Shown here: positions 45,006 through 52,650 of the stretch, piece by piece
Layout of the letters: every line of letters begins with the position of its first letter
Numbering within the stretch: position 1 is the first letter of the stretch
NCBI GenBank assembly: GCA_002027195.1
Contig: MWJO01000050.1
Location: 1-55,369 of the forward strand
Direction of reading: 5' to 3'
DNA: 55,369 nucleotides
From: Streptomyces sp. GKU 895
GTDB taxonomy: Bacteria; Actinomycetota; Actinomycetes; Streptomycetales; Streptomycetaceae
Position numbers and translations under genes: made by a program
The notes under the pieces: generated by a model
The model's input: the letters and a program-made list of their open reading frames with translations, nothing else
What the model was told of the DNA's origin: nothing
Database searches by the model: none

Positions 45006-46231
45006 GCGAACCGGTGCACTCCGCGGTCCTGTTGATCGAGTTCGGTTCCATCATCCTCGGCCTCGGCCTGCTCGGCCGGTTCGCCGCCCGCTTCAGCCTC
45101 TCCCCCATCCCGCTGTACCTGCTGGCCGGACTGGCCTTCGGCGAGGGCGGGCTGCTGCCGCTCGGCGCGAGCGAGGAGTTCGTCGCGATCGGCGCCGAGA
45201 TCGGCGTCATCCTGCTCCTGCTGATGCTCGGCCTGGAGTACTCGGCGGGCGACCTGGTCACCAACCTCAGGGCGCACTATCCGTCGGGCCTGGTCGACGC
45301 CGCCCTGAACGCCCTGCCGGGAGCGGCGGCCGCGCTGCTGCTGGGCTGGGGCCCGGTGGCCGCGGTGGTGCTGGCGGGCGTCACCTGGATCTCGTCGTCC
45401 GGCGTGATCGCGAAGGTCCTCGGCGACCTGGGAAGGGTCGGCAATCGCGAGACCCCGGTGATCCTCAGCGTGCTGGTCCTCGAGGACCTCGCGATGGCCG
45501 TCTACCTGCCGATCGTCACCGCGCTGGTGGCGGGCGCCGGGCTGCTGGCCGGGAGCCTGACGCTGGCGATCGCGCTGGGAGCGGCGGGCCTGGTGCTGTT
45601 CGTGGCGGTCCGCTACGGCCGCCTGATCTCCCGTTTCGTCTCCAGCGACGACCCGGAGAAGCTGCTGCTGGTGGTGCTGGGGCTGACGATCCTGGTGGCG
45701 GGCGTGGCCCAGCAGCTCCAGGTGTCGGCGGCGGTGGGAGCGTTCCTGGTGGGCATCGCGCTGTCCGGCGAGGTGGCCGAGGGCGCGCACACGCTGCTCA
45801 GCCCGCTCAGGGACCTGTTCGCCGCGGTCTTCTTCGTCTTCTTCGGCCTGCACACGGACCCGGCGAGCATTCCGCCCGTGCTGGTGCCGGCCCTCGCGCT
45901 GGCCCTGGTCACGGCCGCGACGAAGATCGCCACCGGCTACTGGGCGGCCCGGCGGGCCGGCATCTCCGAGAAGGGCCGCTGGCGGGCCGGCGGAGCGCTC
46001 GTCGCCCGCGGCGAGTTCTCGATCGTCATCGCGGGCCTGGCGGTCGGCGCGGGCATCGAGCCGTCCCTCGGTCCCCTTGCCACGGCGTACGTCCTGATCC
46101 TGGTCGTCCTCGGCCCCCTGACGGCGCGCTACACGGAGCCGCTGGCGTCGCTGTGGTCCGGGCGGCTGCGTGAACGCCGGCACGCGCGCGGGGACGAGCC
46201 CGTTGTGAAGGAGGCGTCGGCGGTGGACTGA
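45002..46231 (+). CDS. CPA2-family cation:proton antiporter
   Basis: 409 residues with about 12 membrane helices (FGSIILGLGLLGRFAARF, EIGVILLLLMLGLEY, GVTWISSSGVIAKVL, LLLVVLGLTILVAGVAQQL, LVARGEFSIVIAGLAVG). It resembles KhtU/KefB without the C-terminal RCK domain, consistent with a separate TrkA-C subunit upstream. It probably exports K or Na in exchange for protons in pH or osmotic adjustment. It ends 1 base from the converging MazG-like gene. Confidence 0.9.
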   Translation: MSEPVHSAVLLIEFGSIILGLGLLGRFAARFSLSPIPLYLLAGLAFGEGGLLPLGASEEFVAIGAEIGVILLLLMLGLEYSAGDLVTNLRAHYPSGLVDAALNALPGAAAALLLGWGPVAAVVLAGVTWISSSGVIAKVLGDLGRVGNRETPVILSVLVLEDLAMAVYLPIVTALVAGAGLLAGSLTLAIALGAAGLVLFVAVRYGRLISRFVSSDDPEKLLLVVLGLTILVAGVAQQLQVSAAVGAFLVGIALSGEVAEGAHTLLSPLRDLFAAVFFVFFGLHTDPASIPPVLVPALALALVTAATKIATGYWAARRAGISEKGRWRAGGALVARGEFSIVIAGLAVGAGIEPSLGPLATAYVLILVVLGPLTARYTEPLASLWSGRLRERRHARGDEPVVKEASAVD

Positions 46232-46232
46232 G

Positions 46233-46664
46233 TCAGGCCACCTCGTCCGCCACCGGACCGCCGCTCCCCTCCGGCGCCCACCCCTGGCGCCGCAGCACCC
46301 CCGCCACATCCGGCGCCTCGTAGTGCTCCCCCTTGAGCACCTTGCCGTCGGCCCGGCGGGCCACACGGCCGTCGGGCCCCAGCTTGGTCATGTTGGACCG
46401 GTGGATCTCGGCGATGACCGCGTCGAGGTCGATGCCGTGCACCAGGGCGGTGCCGTACGCGACGTAGACGACGTCGGCGAGTTCGTGTGCCAGCCGGTCC
46501 AGGGGCCCTTCCACGGACACCTCGGCCACCTCCGCGGCCTCCTCGGCGAGCAGCTCACCGCGATGGGCGGCCAGCTCCGGCGACACCGCTGTCGGCGTGC
46601 TGCGGGCGTCGAGCCCCATGGCGAGATGGAACGCACGGACGAGATCGGCGGGCGAAGAACTCAT
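46233..46664 (-). CDS. MazG-like nucleotide pyrophosphohydrolase
   Basis: 143 residues of the all-alpha NTP pyrophosphatase fold. EEAAEVAEV and HELADVVYVAYGTALVHG give the paired acidic Mg-binding motifs (E-x-x-E and E-x-x-D). It probably hydrolyses a nucleoside triphosphate or related compound for housecleaning. Pro/Gly-rich end. The ATG is at 46664. It faces away from the TAXI gene across a 143-base gap holding a 22-bp repeat. Confidence 0.8.
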   Translation of the reverse strand: MSSSPADLVRAFHLAMGLDARSTPTAVSPELAAHRGELLAEEAAEVAEVSVEGPLDRLAHELADVVYVAYGTALVHGIDLDAVIAEIHRSNMTKLGPDGRVARRADGKVLKGEHYEAPDVAGVLRRQGWAPEGSGGPVADEVA

Positions 46665-46682
46665 ACGCCGACCCTATCCATC

Positions 46683-46748
46683 GCGTGCCGCCCCCTCCCT
46701 CGGCGCGTGCTGCCCCCTCTCCCGGCGTGTGCCGCCCCCTCCCCTCCC
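46683..46748. repeat. 22-bp direct repeat, three copies, in a divergent promoter
   Basis: Units GCGTGCCGCCCCCTC, GCGTGCTGCCCCCTC and GTGTGCCGCCCCCTC start at 46683, 46705 and 46727. The 22-bp step is two helical turns. It lies between the MazG-like and TAXI genes. Confidence 0.85.
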
Positions 46749-46807
46749 GGCACCCTTGTGATCCCCGCCCTGGCCAGCACCGCGTCCCGCCTGGCAGGAT
46801 CGCGCGC

Positions 46808-47797
46808 ATGTCCCGCATGTTCCCCCGCATCAGCAGGAGCCGGGCGCTTCAGGGCGCGGCCGCCGGTTTCGTGGCCTTCGGGCTGCTGCTGTGGTGGCTG
46901 CTGCCGCTCGGCGAGGAGCCTCCCGGCGGGACGATCACGTTCAGCACGGGCTCGCGCGGCGGCGTCTACGAGGAGTACGGCAAGCAGCTCAGCAACGAGT
47001 TCGCCAAGGACATGCCCGATCTGAAGGTGGACCTGGAGACGAGCGCCGGCTCCCAGGACAACGTCGCGCGCGTGGCGTCCGGCGAGGCCGACTTCGCCAT
47101 CGCGGCGGCCGACGCCGTGGAGACGTACGCACTCGACCACCCGGCCGAAGCCTCCCGGCTGCGCGGTGTCGCGCGCCTGTACGACGACTATGTGCAGCTC
47201 ATCGTCCCGCCGGACTCCGACATCCGGTCGGTCGCCGACCTGAAGGGCAAGCGGGTGGCCGTGGGCCTGCCCAAGTCGGGGGTGCGGCTGATCGCCGACC
47301 GCGTGCTGGCGGCGGCCGGCATCGACCCGGACAAGGACATCACGGCGCTGCCGTACGGCATCAACGACGTGTCCCGACTCGGTCGCACGTTCGACGCGTT
47401 CTTCTGGTCCGGCGGACTGCCCACCAGGGGTCTGCAGACCCTTGCCGAGAGCGAGTCCTTCAAGTTCGTACCGATAGGCAGCAGTCTGATCAGCGAGCTG
47501 CACACCCAGGGCGCGGCCATGCGCTACTACCGCCCGACCAACATCCCGGAGTCGACCTACGACGTCCAGGAGGGCTACTCGGTCCCGACGATCGCCGTCT
47601 CCAACCTGCTGATCACCCGCAAGGACCTCAACCCCCGGCTCACCGAGTGGCTGACCCGGACGGTCCTGCGCAGCCGCGACAAGATCGGCGCCGAGGTGCA
47701 CTCGGCCCAGCTGGTCGATCTGCGCACGGCGATCTACACCTCCCCGCTGCAACTCCACGACGGCGCCCGCCGCTACTACCGCTCCGTCAAGCCGTGA
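46808..47797 (+). CDS. TAXI-family TRAP solute-binding protein (orphan)
   Basis: 329 residues. An N-terminal hydrophobic segment (ALQGAAAGFVAFGLLLWWLL, about 13-32) has no lipobox and no clear cleavage site, so it is probably a membrane tether. The binding fold starts at GTITFSTGSRGGVYEEYGKQ, the TAXI hallmark, and continues with TSAGSQDNVARVASGEADFA, LKGKRVAVGLPKSG and AFFWSGGLPTRGL. Some TAXI proteins bind glutamate or glutamine. No TRAP membrane subunits are present in the window. It converges on gluK with a 12-base gap. The start is ATG 46808; no strong ribosome site is seen. Confidence 0.85.
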   Translation: MSRMFPRISRSRALQGAAAGFVAFGLLLWWLLPLGEEPPGGTITFSTGSRGGVYEEYGKQLSNEFAKDMPDLKVDLETSAGSQDNVARVASGEADFAIAAADAVETYALDHPAEASRLRGVARLYDDYVQLIVPPDSDIRSVADLKGKRVAVGLPKSGVRLIADRVLAAAGIDPDKDITALPYGINDVSRLGRTFDAFFWSGGLPTRGLQTLAESESFKFVPIGSSLISELHTQGAAMRYYRPTNIPESTYDVQEGYSVPTIAVSNLLITRKDLNPRLTEWLTRTVLRSRDKIGAEVHSAQLVDLRTAIYTSPLQLHDGARRYYRSVKP

Positions 47798-47809
47798 CCG
47801 GCGCGGTCC

Positions 47810-49181
47810 TCAGGCGGTGCGCGGCACCGTCACCGTCACCTTGAGGCCGTGCGGTTCGTGGTGCTCGTAGGAGATCGCGCCACGCCCGCGGCCAGCAGGG
47901 CCCGGGAGATGGACAGGCCGAGGCCGGAGCCCTTGACGTTCTGATGGCGGCCGCTGCGCCAGAAGCGGTCGCCGACGCGGGCGAGTTCCTCGTCGGTGAG
48001 GCCGGGGCCGTTGTCCCTGACCACGACGTTCGCCGTCTCGCCGTTGGAGGAGACCGTCACCTCGACGCGCTCGCCATCGGGTGTGAACTTCACGGCGTTG
48101 TCGATGACCGCGTCCAGCGCGCTGGAGAGGGTGACCGGGTCGGCCCAGGCGGTGGTCGGCGGGCAGTCGCCGACCAGCGTCACGCCCTTGGCCTCGGCGG
48201 TCGCGCCCAGGCCGCGACCCGCTCGGCGGCCAGCGCGCCGATGTCGGTGATGCGCAGGTCCGCGTCGGTGTGCTCGGCCAGAGCGAGGTCGAGAAGGTCG
48301 TCCAGGACCTGCGCGAGCCGCTTGCCCTCCATCTGGACCGAGGCGATCTCCTTGTTGCCCTCCGGGAGTTCGAAGGCGAGCAGTTCGATGCGCAGCAGCA
48401 ACGCGGCGAGCGGGTTGCGCAGTTGGTGGGAGGCGTCGGCGACGAAGGCGCGCTGCTGCTCCAGGACGTCCTCGACGTTGTCCGCCATCTCGTTGAACGA
48501 GTGGGCCAAGCGCCGGAGTTCCGGTGGCCCGCCGGCGGCGGCGACCCTGGACTTCAGGCTGCCGCTGGCGATCGCGTGGGTGGTGGCGTCCAGGACGCGT
48601 ACGGGCCGCAGCACCCAGCCGGTCAGCCGCAGCGCGGCCCCGACGGCCAGCAGCATCGCGGCCATCAGACCCGCGCCGATCACCAGCCAGTTGTGCAGGA
48701 TCCGCGACCGCATCTCGCCGGTCGGCGAGTCGGTGACGACGACCGCGACGACGTCACCGTCCCGGATGACCGGGGAGGCGACGACGAGCCGGGTGCGCTC
48801 CCAGGGCCAGATCTGGTGCGGGTTCTGGCTGCGCCGGCTGAGCCGCGCCTCCTCGAACGCCTCGCGCACCTCGCCCGTCTCGGGGAGGAACCAGGTCGCC
48901 GGCGCGTTGGCCATGGGCACGTCGGTGCGGTAGAAGACGCCGACGCGGATGTCGTAGACCTCGTAGTAGCTCTCGAGTTCGCTCTCCAGCGTGTCCTGAC
49001 GCTCGTCGTCGGGTCCGGTCACGTACTGGGCGAGGGCCGCGAAGTGCGCGGTGTCGTCGATCCGGTCGACGACCACTTTCTGCTGCTGGGCCGAGGCCAT
49101 GCCGATGCCGAGCGGGATGCCGAGGGCCAGCAGCATGGCCGCCATCAGGACGATGAGCAGCGGGAGGAGTCGTGTGCGCAC
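47810..49181 (-). CDS. gluK: Sensor histidine kinase GluK (two frame breaks)
   Basis: Sensor of the glutamate-uptake two-component system known in S. coelicolor. Membrane helix 1 is at about 6-28, an external sensor loop at 29-162, helix 2 at about 163-186, then HAMP. The phospho-His is His252 in DASHQLRNPLAALLL. The ATPase domain has DAVIDNAVKFTPDG, DNGPGL and GSGLGLSISRALLAAG. Frame is lost near 48200-48208 (RVAAWA to EAKGVTLVGDCPP) and near 47880 (LLAAG to AISYEHHEPHG), each repaired by one base. The repaired C terminus ends at 47810. About 457 residues. It lies 9 bases after gluR. Confidence 0.9.
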
Positions 49182-49190
49182 CCGAGCCTG

Positions 49191-49877
49191 CTACGAGGAC
49201 GGGGCGACGAGCCGGTAGCCGACGCCGCGTACGGTCTCGATGAGGGCCGGCATGCGCAACTTGGCGCGCAGGGAGGCGACATGGACCTCCAGGGTGCGCC
49301 CGGTCCCCTCCCAGCTGGTGCGCCACACCTCGCTGATGATCTGCTCCCGGCGGAACACGACACCCGGGCGCTGAGCCAGCAGGGCGAGCAGGTCGAACTC
49401 CTTGCGGGTGAGCTGGACGACGGAACCGTCCACGCTGACCTGACGGGTCGGCAGCTCGATGTGGACCGGCCCCAGGACCAGCGCGGTGTCGGCGCCGCCC
49501 GGGGCGTCCTCGTGGGCGGTGCGGCGGCTGACGGCGTGGATCCGGGCGAGCAGCTCTCCGGTGTCGTACGGCTTCACCACATAGTCGTCGGCCCCCAGGT
49601 TGAGGCCGTGGATGCGGGACCGGACGTCGGAGCGGGCGGTGACCATGATCACCGGGGTGGTGGTGCGCTTGCGGATCTTGCCGCAGACCTCGTAGCCGTC
49701 CTGGTCCGGGAGCCCCAGGTCGAGCAGGACGACGCCGAATCCGTCGCTTTCCGGGACAAGGGCCTGGAGTGCTTCCTCCCCGCTTCGGGCGTGTGTCACG
49801 TCGAACCCGTGCCGGGCCAGGACCGCGGACAGGGCGGCGGCGACGTGATTGTCGTCCTCGACGAGGAGCAGTCTCAT
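49191..49877 (-). CDS. gluR: OmpR-family response regulator GluR
   Basis: 228 residues. Receiver domain: acidic pocket Glu-Asp-Asp at 7-9, phospho-acceptor Asp53 in LLDLGLP, and conserved Lys in DDYVVKPY. C-terminal winged helix: VVQLTRKEFDLLALLAQRPG to LRAKLRMPALIETVRGVGYR. ATG 49877 follows GGAGG. In S. coelicolor GluR activates the divergent gluABCD operon in response to glutamate sensed by GluK. The layout here (gluR-gluK one way, gluABCD the other) is the same. Confidence 0.93.
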   Translation of the reverse strand: MRLLLVEDDNHVAAALSAVLARHGFDVTHARSGEEALQALVPESDGFGVVLLDLGLPDQDGYEVCGKIRKRTTTPVIMVTARSDVRSRIHGLNLGADDYVVKPYDTGELLARIHAVSRRTAHEDAPGGADTALVLGPVHIELPTRQVSVDGSVVQLTRKEFDLLALLAQRPGVVFRREQIISEVWRTSWEGTGRTLEVHVASLRAKLRMPALIETVRGVGYRLVAPSS

Positions 49878-49926
49878 CCGGCCCTCCTTCGCTTCATCAG
49901 CCGTACGATCAAGTTGTGTACAAAAG

Positions 49927-49950
49927 ACGTGCACGCGCGCGCGTGCACGT
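49927..49950. promoter_or_regulatory. 24-bp perfect palindrome in the gluR/gluA gap
   Basis: ACGTGCACGCGC followed directly by its reverse complement, with no spacer. Every step alternates purine and pyrimidine. It starts 50 bases from the gluR start and lies about 215 bases from gluA. It could be a regulator site or form a cruciform or Z-DNA; which is not known. Confidence 0.8.
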
Positions 49951-50055
49951 TGCAGTCACGCTGATGGAAGAGGACGGCGTCAAGTGGGTTCCGGTTGCGG
50001 GCCGCTTCCGTTACCCGGCCGATATGCGCCCTGCTCACAACTGCTACAACACGTG

Positions 50056-50071
50056 TCCGATTGCTATCGGA
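50056..50071. promoter_or_regulatory. Short inverted repeat upstream of gluA
   Basis: TCCGAT-TGCT-ATCGGA, 6-bp arms, about 95 bases before gluA. It is a second candidate for a regulator site or a leader hairpin. Confidence 0.45.
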
Positions 50072-50164
50072 TCGTGATGCTCAGATTCCCCTCAAAGGTA
50101 ATGACGCAGGTCGCGTGGGGTCACTACTGTCCTCCGAAACCGAGGAGGACGGAGCCTTAGAGCG

Positions 50165-50941
50165 ATGACCGAAGTATCGGTGGCCAAGGAAGACGCGGCC
50201 GCAACCGGCGAACTGGTCGTCCTGAAGAGCGTCAACAAGCACTTCGGCGCGTTGCATGTTCTCCAGGACATCGATCTGACGATCGCCCGCGGCGAGGTCG
50301 TCGTCGTCATCGGACCCTCCGGGTCCGGTAAGTCGACGCTGTGCCGCACCATCAACCGCCTGGAGACCATCGACTCCGGCACCATCGCCATCGACGGCAA
50401 GCCCCTGCCCGCGGAGGGCAAGGAGCTGGCGCGGCTGCGGGCCGACGTCGGGATGGTCTTCCAGTCCTTCAACCTCTTCGCGCACAAGACCGTGCTCGAG
50501 AACGTGATGCTCGGCCAGATCAAGGTCCGCAAGGCGGACAAGAAGACGGCCGAGGAGAAGGCCCGCTCCCTGCTCGACCGGGTCGGCGTGGGCAGCCAGG
50601 CGGACAAGTACCCCGCGCAGCTCTCCGGCGGCCAGCAGCAGCGCGTCGCGATCGCCCGGGCGCTCGCCATGGACCCCAAGGTCATGCTCTTCGACGAGCC
50701 CACCTCGGCGCTCGACCCCGAGATGATCAACGAGGTCCTCGAGGTCATGCAGCAGCTCGCCCGCGACGGCATGACCATGATCGTCGTCACCCACGAGATG
50801 GGGTTCGCCCGTTCGGCGGCGAACCGGGTGGTCTTCATGGCCGACGGCCGCATCGTCGAGGAAGCTGTGCCCGACCAGTTCTTCAGCGCTCCGCGCAGCG
50901 ACCGCGCCAAGGACTTCCTGTCCAAGATCCTGCACCACTGA
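50165..50941 (+). CDS. gluA: Glutamate ABC transporter ATP-binding protein
   Basis: 258 residues. Walker A GPSGSGKST, Q-loop VFQSFNLF, signature LSGGQQQRVAIARAL, Walker B VMLFDEPTSALD and H-loop THEMG are all intact. It powers the polar-amino-acid (PAAT) importer encoded with gluB, gluC and gluD. ATG 50165. It is the first gene of the operon; expression is expected to depend on GluR and glutamate. Confidence 0.95.
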   Translation: MTEVSVAKEDAAATGELVVLKSVNKHFGALHVLQDIDLTIARGEVVVVIGPSGSGKSTLCRTINRLETIDSGTIAIDGKPLPAEGKELARLRADVGMVFQSFNLFAHKTVLENVMLGQIKVRKADKKTAEEKARSLLDRVGVGSQADKYPAQLSGGQQQRVAIARALAMDPKVMLFDEPTSALDPEMINEVLEVMQQLARDGMTMIVVTHEMGFARSAANRVVFMADGRIVEEAVPDQFFSAPRSDRAKDFLSKILHH

Positions 50942-51033
50942 CAGCGACCACCGCTTCCCTCACCGACAGCGCGTCAGACCCGCGTCACCCGCCTCGACGG
51001 CTCGCATCTCTCATCACACAAAGGATGTTCACC

Positions 51034-51876
51034 ATGAAGCTCCGCAAGGTCACCGCGGCGGCCGCCGCTGCGCTCGTCCTCTCGCTGACCGCGACCGCGT
51101 GCGGCGGGGACGACAACGACAGCGATTCGGGCTCCGGTTCCGGCGGCGGCAAGATCAAGGTCGGCATCAAGTACGACCAGCCCGGTCTCGGCCTCAAGGA
51201 GCCCAACGGTTCCTTCTCCGGCTTCGACGTGGACGTGGCGACGTACGTGGCCAAGGAACTCGGCTACAAGCCCGACCAGATCGAGTTCGTCGAGACCAAG
51301 AGCGCCGACCGCGAGAACGCGCTCGCGCGTGGTGACGTCAAGTTCATCGCCGCGACGTACTCGATCAACGACGAGCGCAAGAAGAAGGTCGACTTCGCGG
51401 GTCCGTACCTGCTGGCCCACCAGGACCTGCTGGTGAAGACGGACTCGGACATCGCCAAGGGCACCGACCTCAACGGCAAGAACCTGTGTTCGGTCACCGG
51501 TTCGACCTCGGCGCAGAACATCCACGACACCATCGCGCCCAAGGCCAACCTCAAGGAGTACAGCGGCTACTCGGAGTGCATCGCGGCCCTCCAGAGCGGC
51601 ACCGTCGACGCCGTCACCACCGACGACTCGATCCTCGCCGGCTTCGCCGCCCAGCCGCAGTACAAGGGCAAGTTCAAGCTCGCCGGCCTCAAGCTGAGCA
51701 ACGAGAACTACGGCATCGGCGTGAAGAAGGGCGACACCGCGACCCTCGACAAGATCAACAAGGCCCTCGAGAAGATGGTCAGCGACAAGTCGTGGGACAA
51801 GGCCGTCCAGGACAACTTCGGTCCCGCGAACTACAAGAACGAGCCCGCCCCGAAGATCGGCGTCATCGTCAAGTAA
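51034..51876 (+). CDS. gluB: Glutamate ABC transporter substrate-binding lipoprotein
   Basis: 280 residues. Signal peptide with lipobox TATAC (Cys23) and an Asp/Ser/Gly linker, then a PAAT-type binding fold: KVGIKYDQPGLGLK, GFDVDVATYVAKELGY, ATYSINDERKKKVDFAGPY, AVTTDDSILAGF. It captures glutamate outside and delivers it to GluC-GluD. ATG 51034 is chosen over 51025 because AAGG then sits at nine bases. A hairpin follows the stop. Confidence 0.95.
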   Translation: MKLRKVTAAAAAALVLSLTATACGGDDNDSDSGSGSGGGKIKVGIKYDQPGLGLKEPNGSFSGFDVDVATYVAKELGYKPDQIEFVETKSADRENALARGDVKFIAATYSINDERKKKVDFAGPYLLAHQDLLVKTDSDIAKGTDLNGKNLCSVTGSTSAQNIHDTIAPKANLKEYSGYSECIAALQSGTVDAVTTDDSILAGFAAQPQYKGKFKLAGLKLSNENYGIGVKKGDTATLDKINKALEKMVSDKSWDKAVQDNFGPANYKNEPAPKIGVIVK

Positions 51877-51893
51877 CAGCGCAACGGTCCAGA

Positions 51894-51933
51894 GGCGCGC
51901 CGCCGTCCACCGCGATGTCGGCGGCGGCGCGCC
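51894..51933 (+). promoter_or_regulatory. Stem-loop between gluB and gluC
   Basis: GGCGCGCCGCCG and CGGCGGCGCGCC form a perfect 12-bp stem, loop 16, in the 99-base gap. It probably protects the gluAB transcript end or partly terminates, giving more binding protein than permease. It also argues against the GTG at 51934 as the gluC start. Confidence 0.75.
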
Positions 51934-51975
51934 GTGCCGTCCACGTACGCCACCCACCCGGAAGCGCGGGACATC

Positions 51976-52650
51976 GTGTTCGACTTTCTCTCCGACTATG
52001 ACAACCCGACCCTGCTGGGCGCCTTCTGGATGACGGTGAAGCTCACGTTCTTCTCCGGCATCGGCTCCCTGGTCTGGGGCACCCTGCTGGCCGCGATGCG
52101 GGTCAGCCCGGTGCCGCTCATGCGTGGGTTCGGCACCGCCTACGTGAACATCGTCCGGAACATCCCCCTGACGGTGATCATCCTGTTCTGCTCACTGGGT
52201 CTCGCGGACATCTTCCACGTGACGATGGGCGCCTCGGACTTCAAGATCCAGGGCTTCCGGCTGGCGATCCTCGGCTTCGTCGCCTACACCGCCGCCTTCG
52301 TCTGCGAGGCGCTGCGCTCCGGCATCAACACGGTGCCGATGGGCCAGGCCGAGGCGGCCCGCGCGATCGGCCTGAACTTCACCCAGACCCTCCGGCTCAT
52401 CGTGCTCCCGCAGGCCTTCCGGGCGGTCATCGGCCCGCTGGCCAACGTGCTGATCGCGTTGACGAAGAACACCACCGTGGCCGCCGCGATCGGCGTCGCC
52501 GAGGCCGCGTACCTGATGAAGGAAATGATCGAGAACGAGGCTCAGACGCTGCTCATCGGCGCGGTCTTCGCCTTCGGTTTCGTGGTACTGACCCTGCCCA
52601 CCGGCCTCTTCCTCGGCTGGCTGAGCAAGCGACTGGCGGTGAAGCGATGA
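51976..52650 (+). CDS. gluC: Glutamate ABC transporter permease
   Basis: 224 residues, about five membrane helices, with the BPD-transporter EAA loop (EAARAIGLNFTQTLRLIVLP) that contacts GluA. The N terminus FDFLSDYDNPTLLGAFWMTV is the usual GluC opening, which favours GTG 51976; a GTG at 51934 would add 14 residues encoded next to the hairpin. The last four bases overlap gluD (ATGA). Confidence 0.92.
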   Translation: MFDFLSDYDNPTLLGAFWMTVKLTFFSGIGSLVWGTLLAAMRVSPVPLMRGFGTAYVNIVRNIPLTVIILFCSLGLADIFHVTMGASDFKIQGFRLAILGFVAYTAAFVCEALRSGINTVPMGQAEAARAIGLNFTQTLRLIVLPQAFRAVIGPLANVLIALTKNTTVAAAIGVAEAAYLMKEMIENEAQTLLIGAVFAFGFVVLTLPTGLFLGWLSKRLAVKR

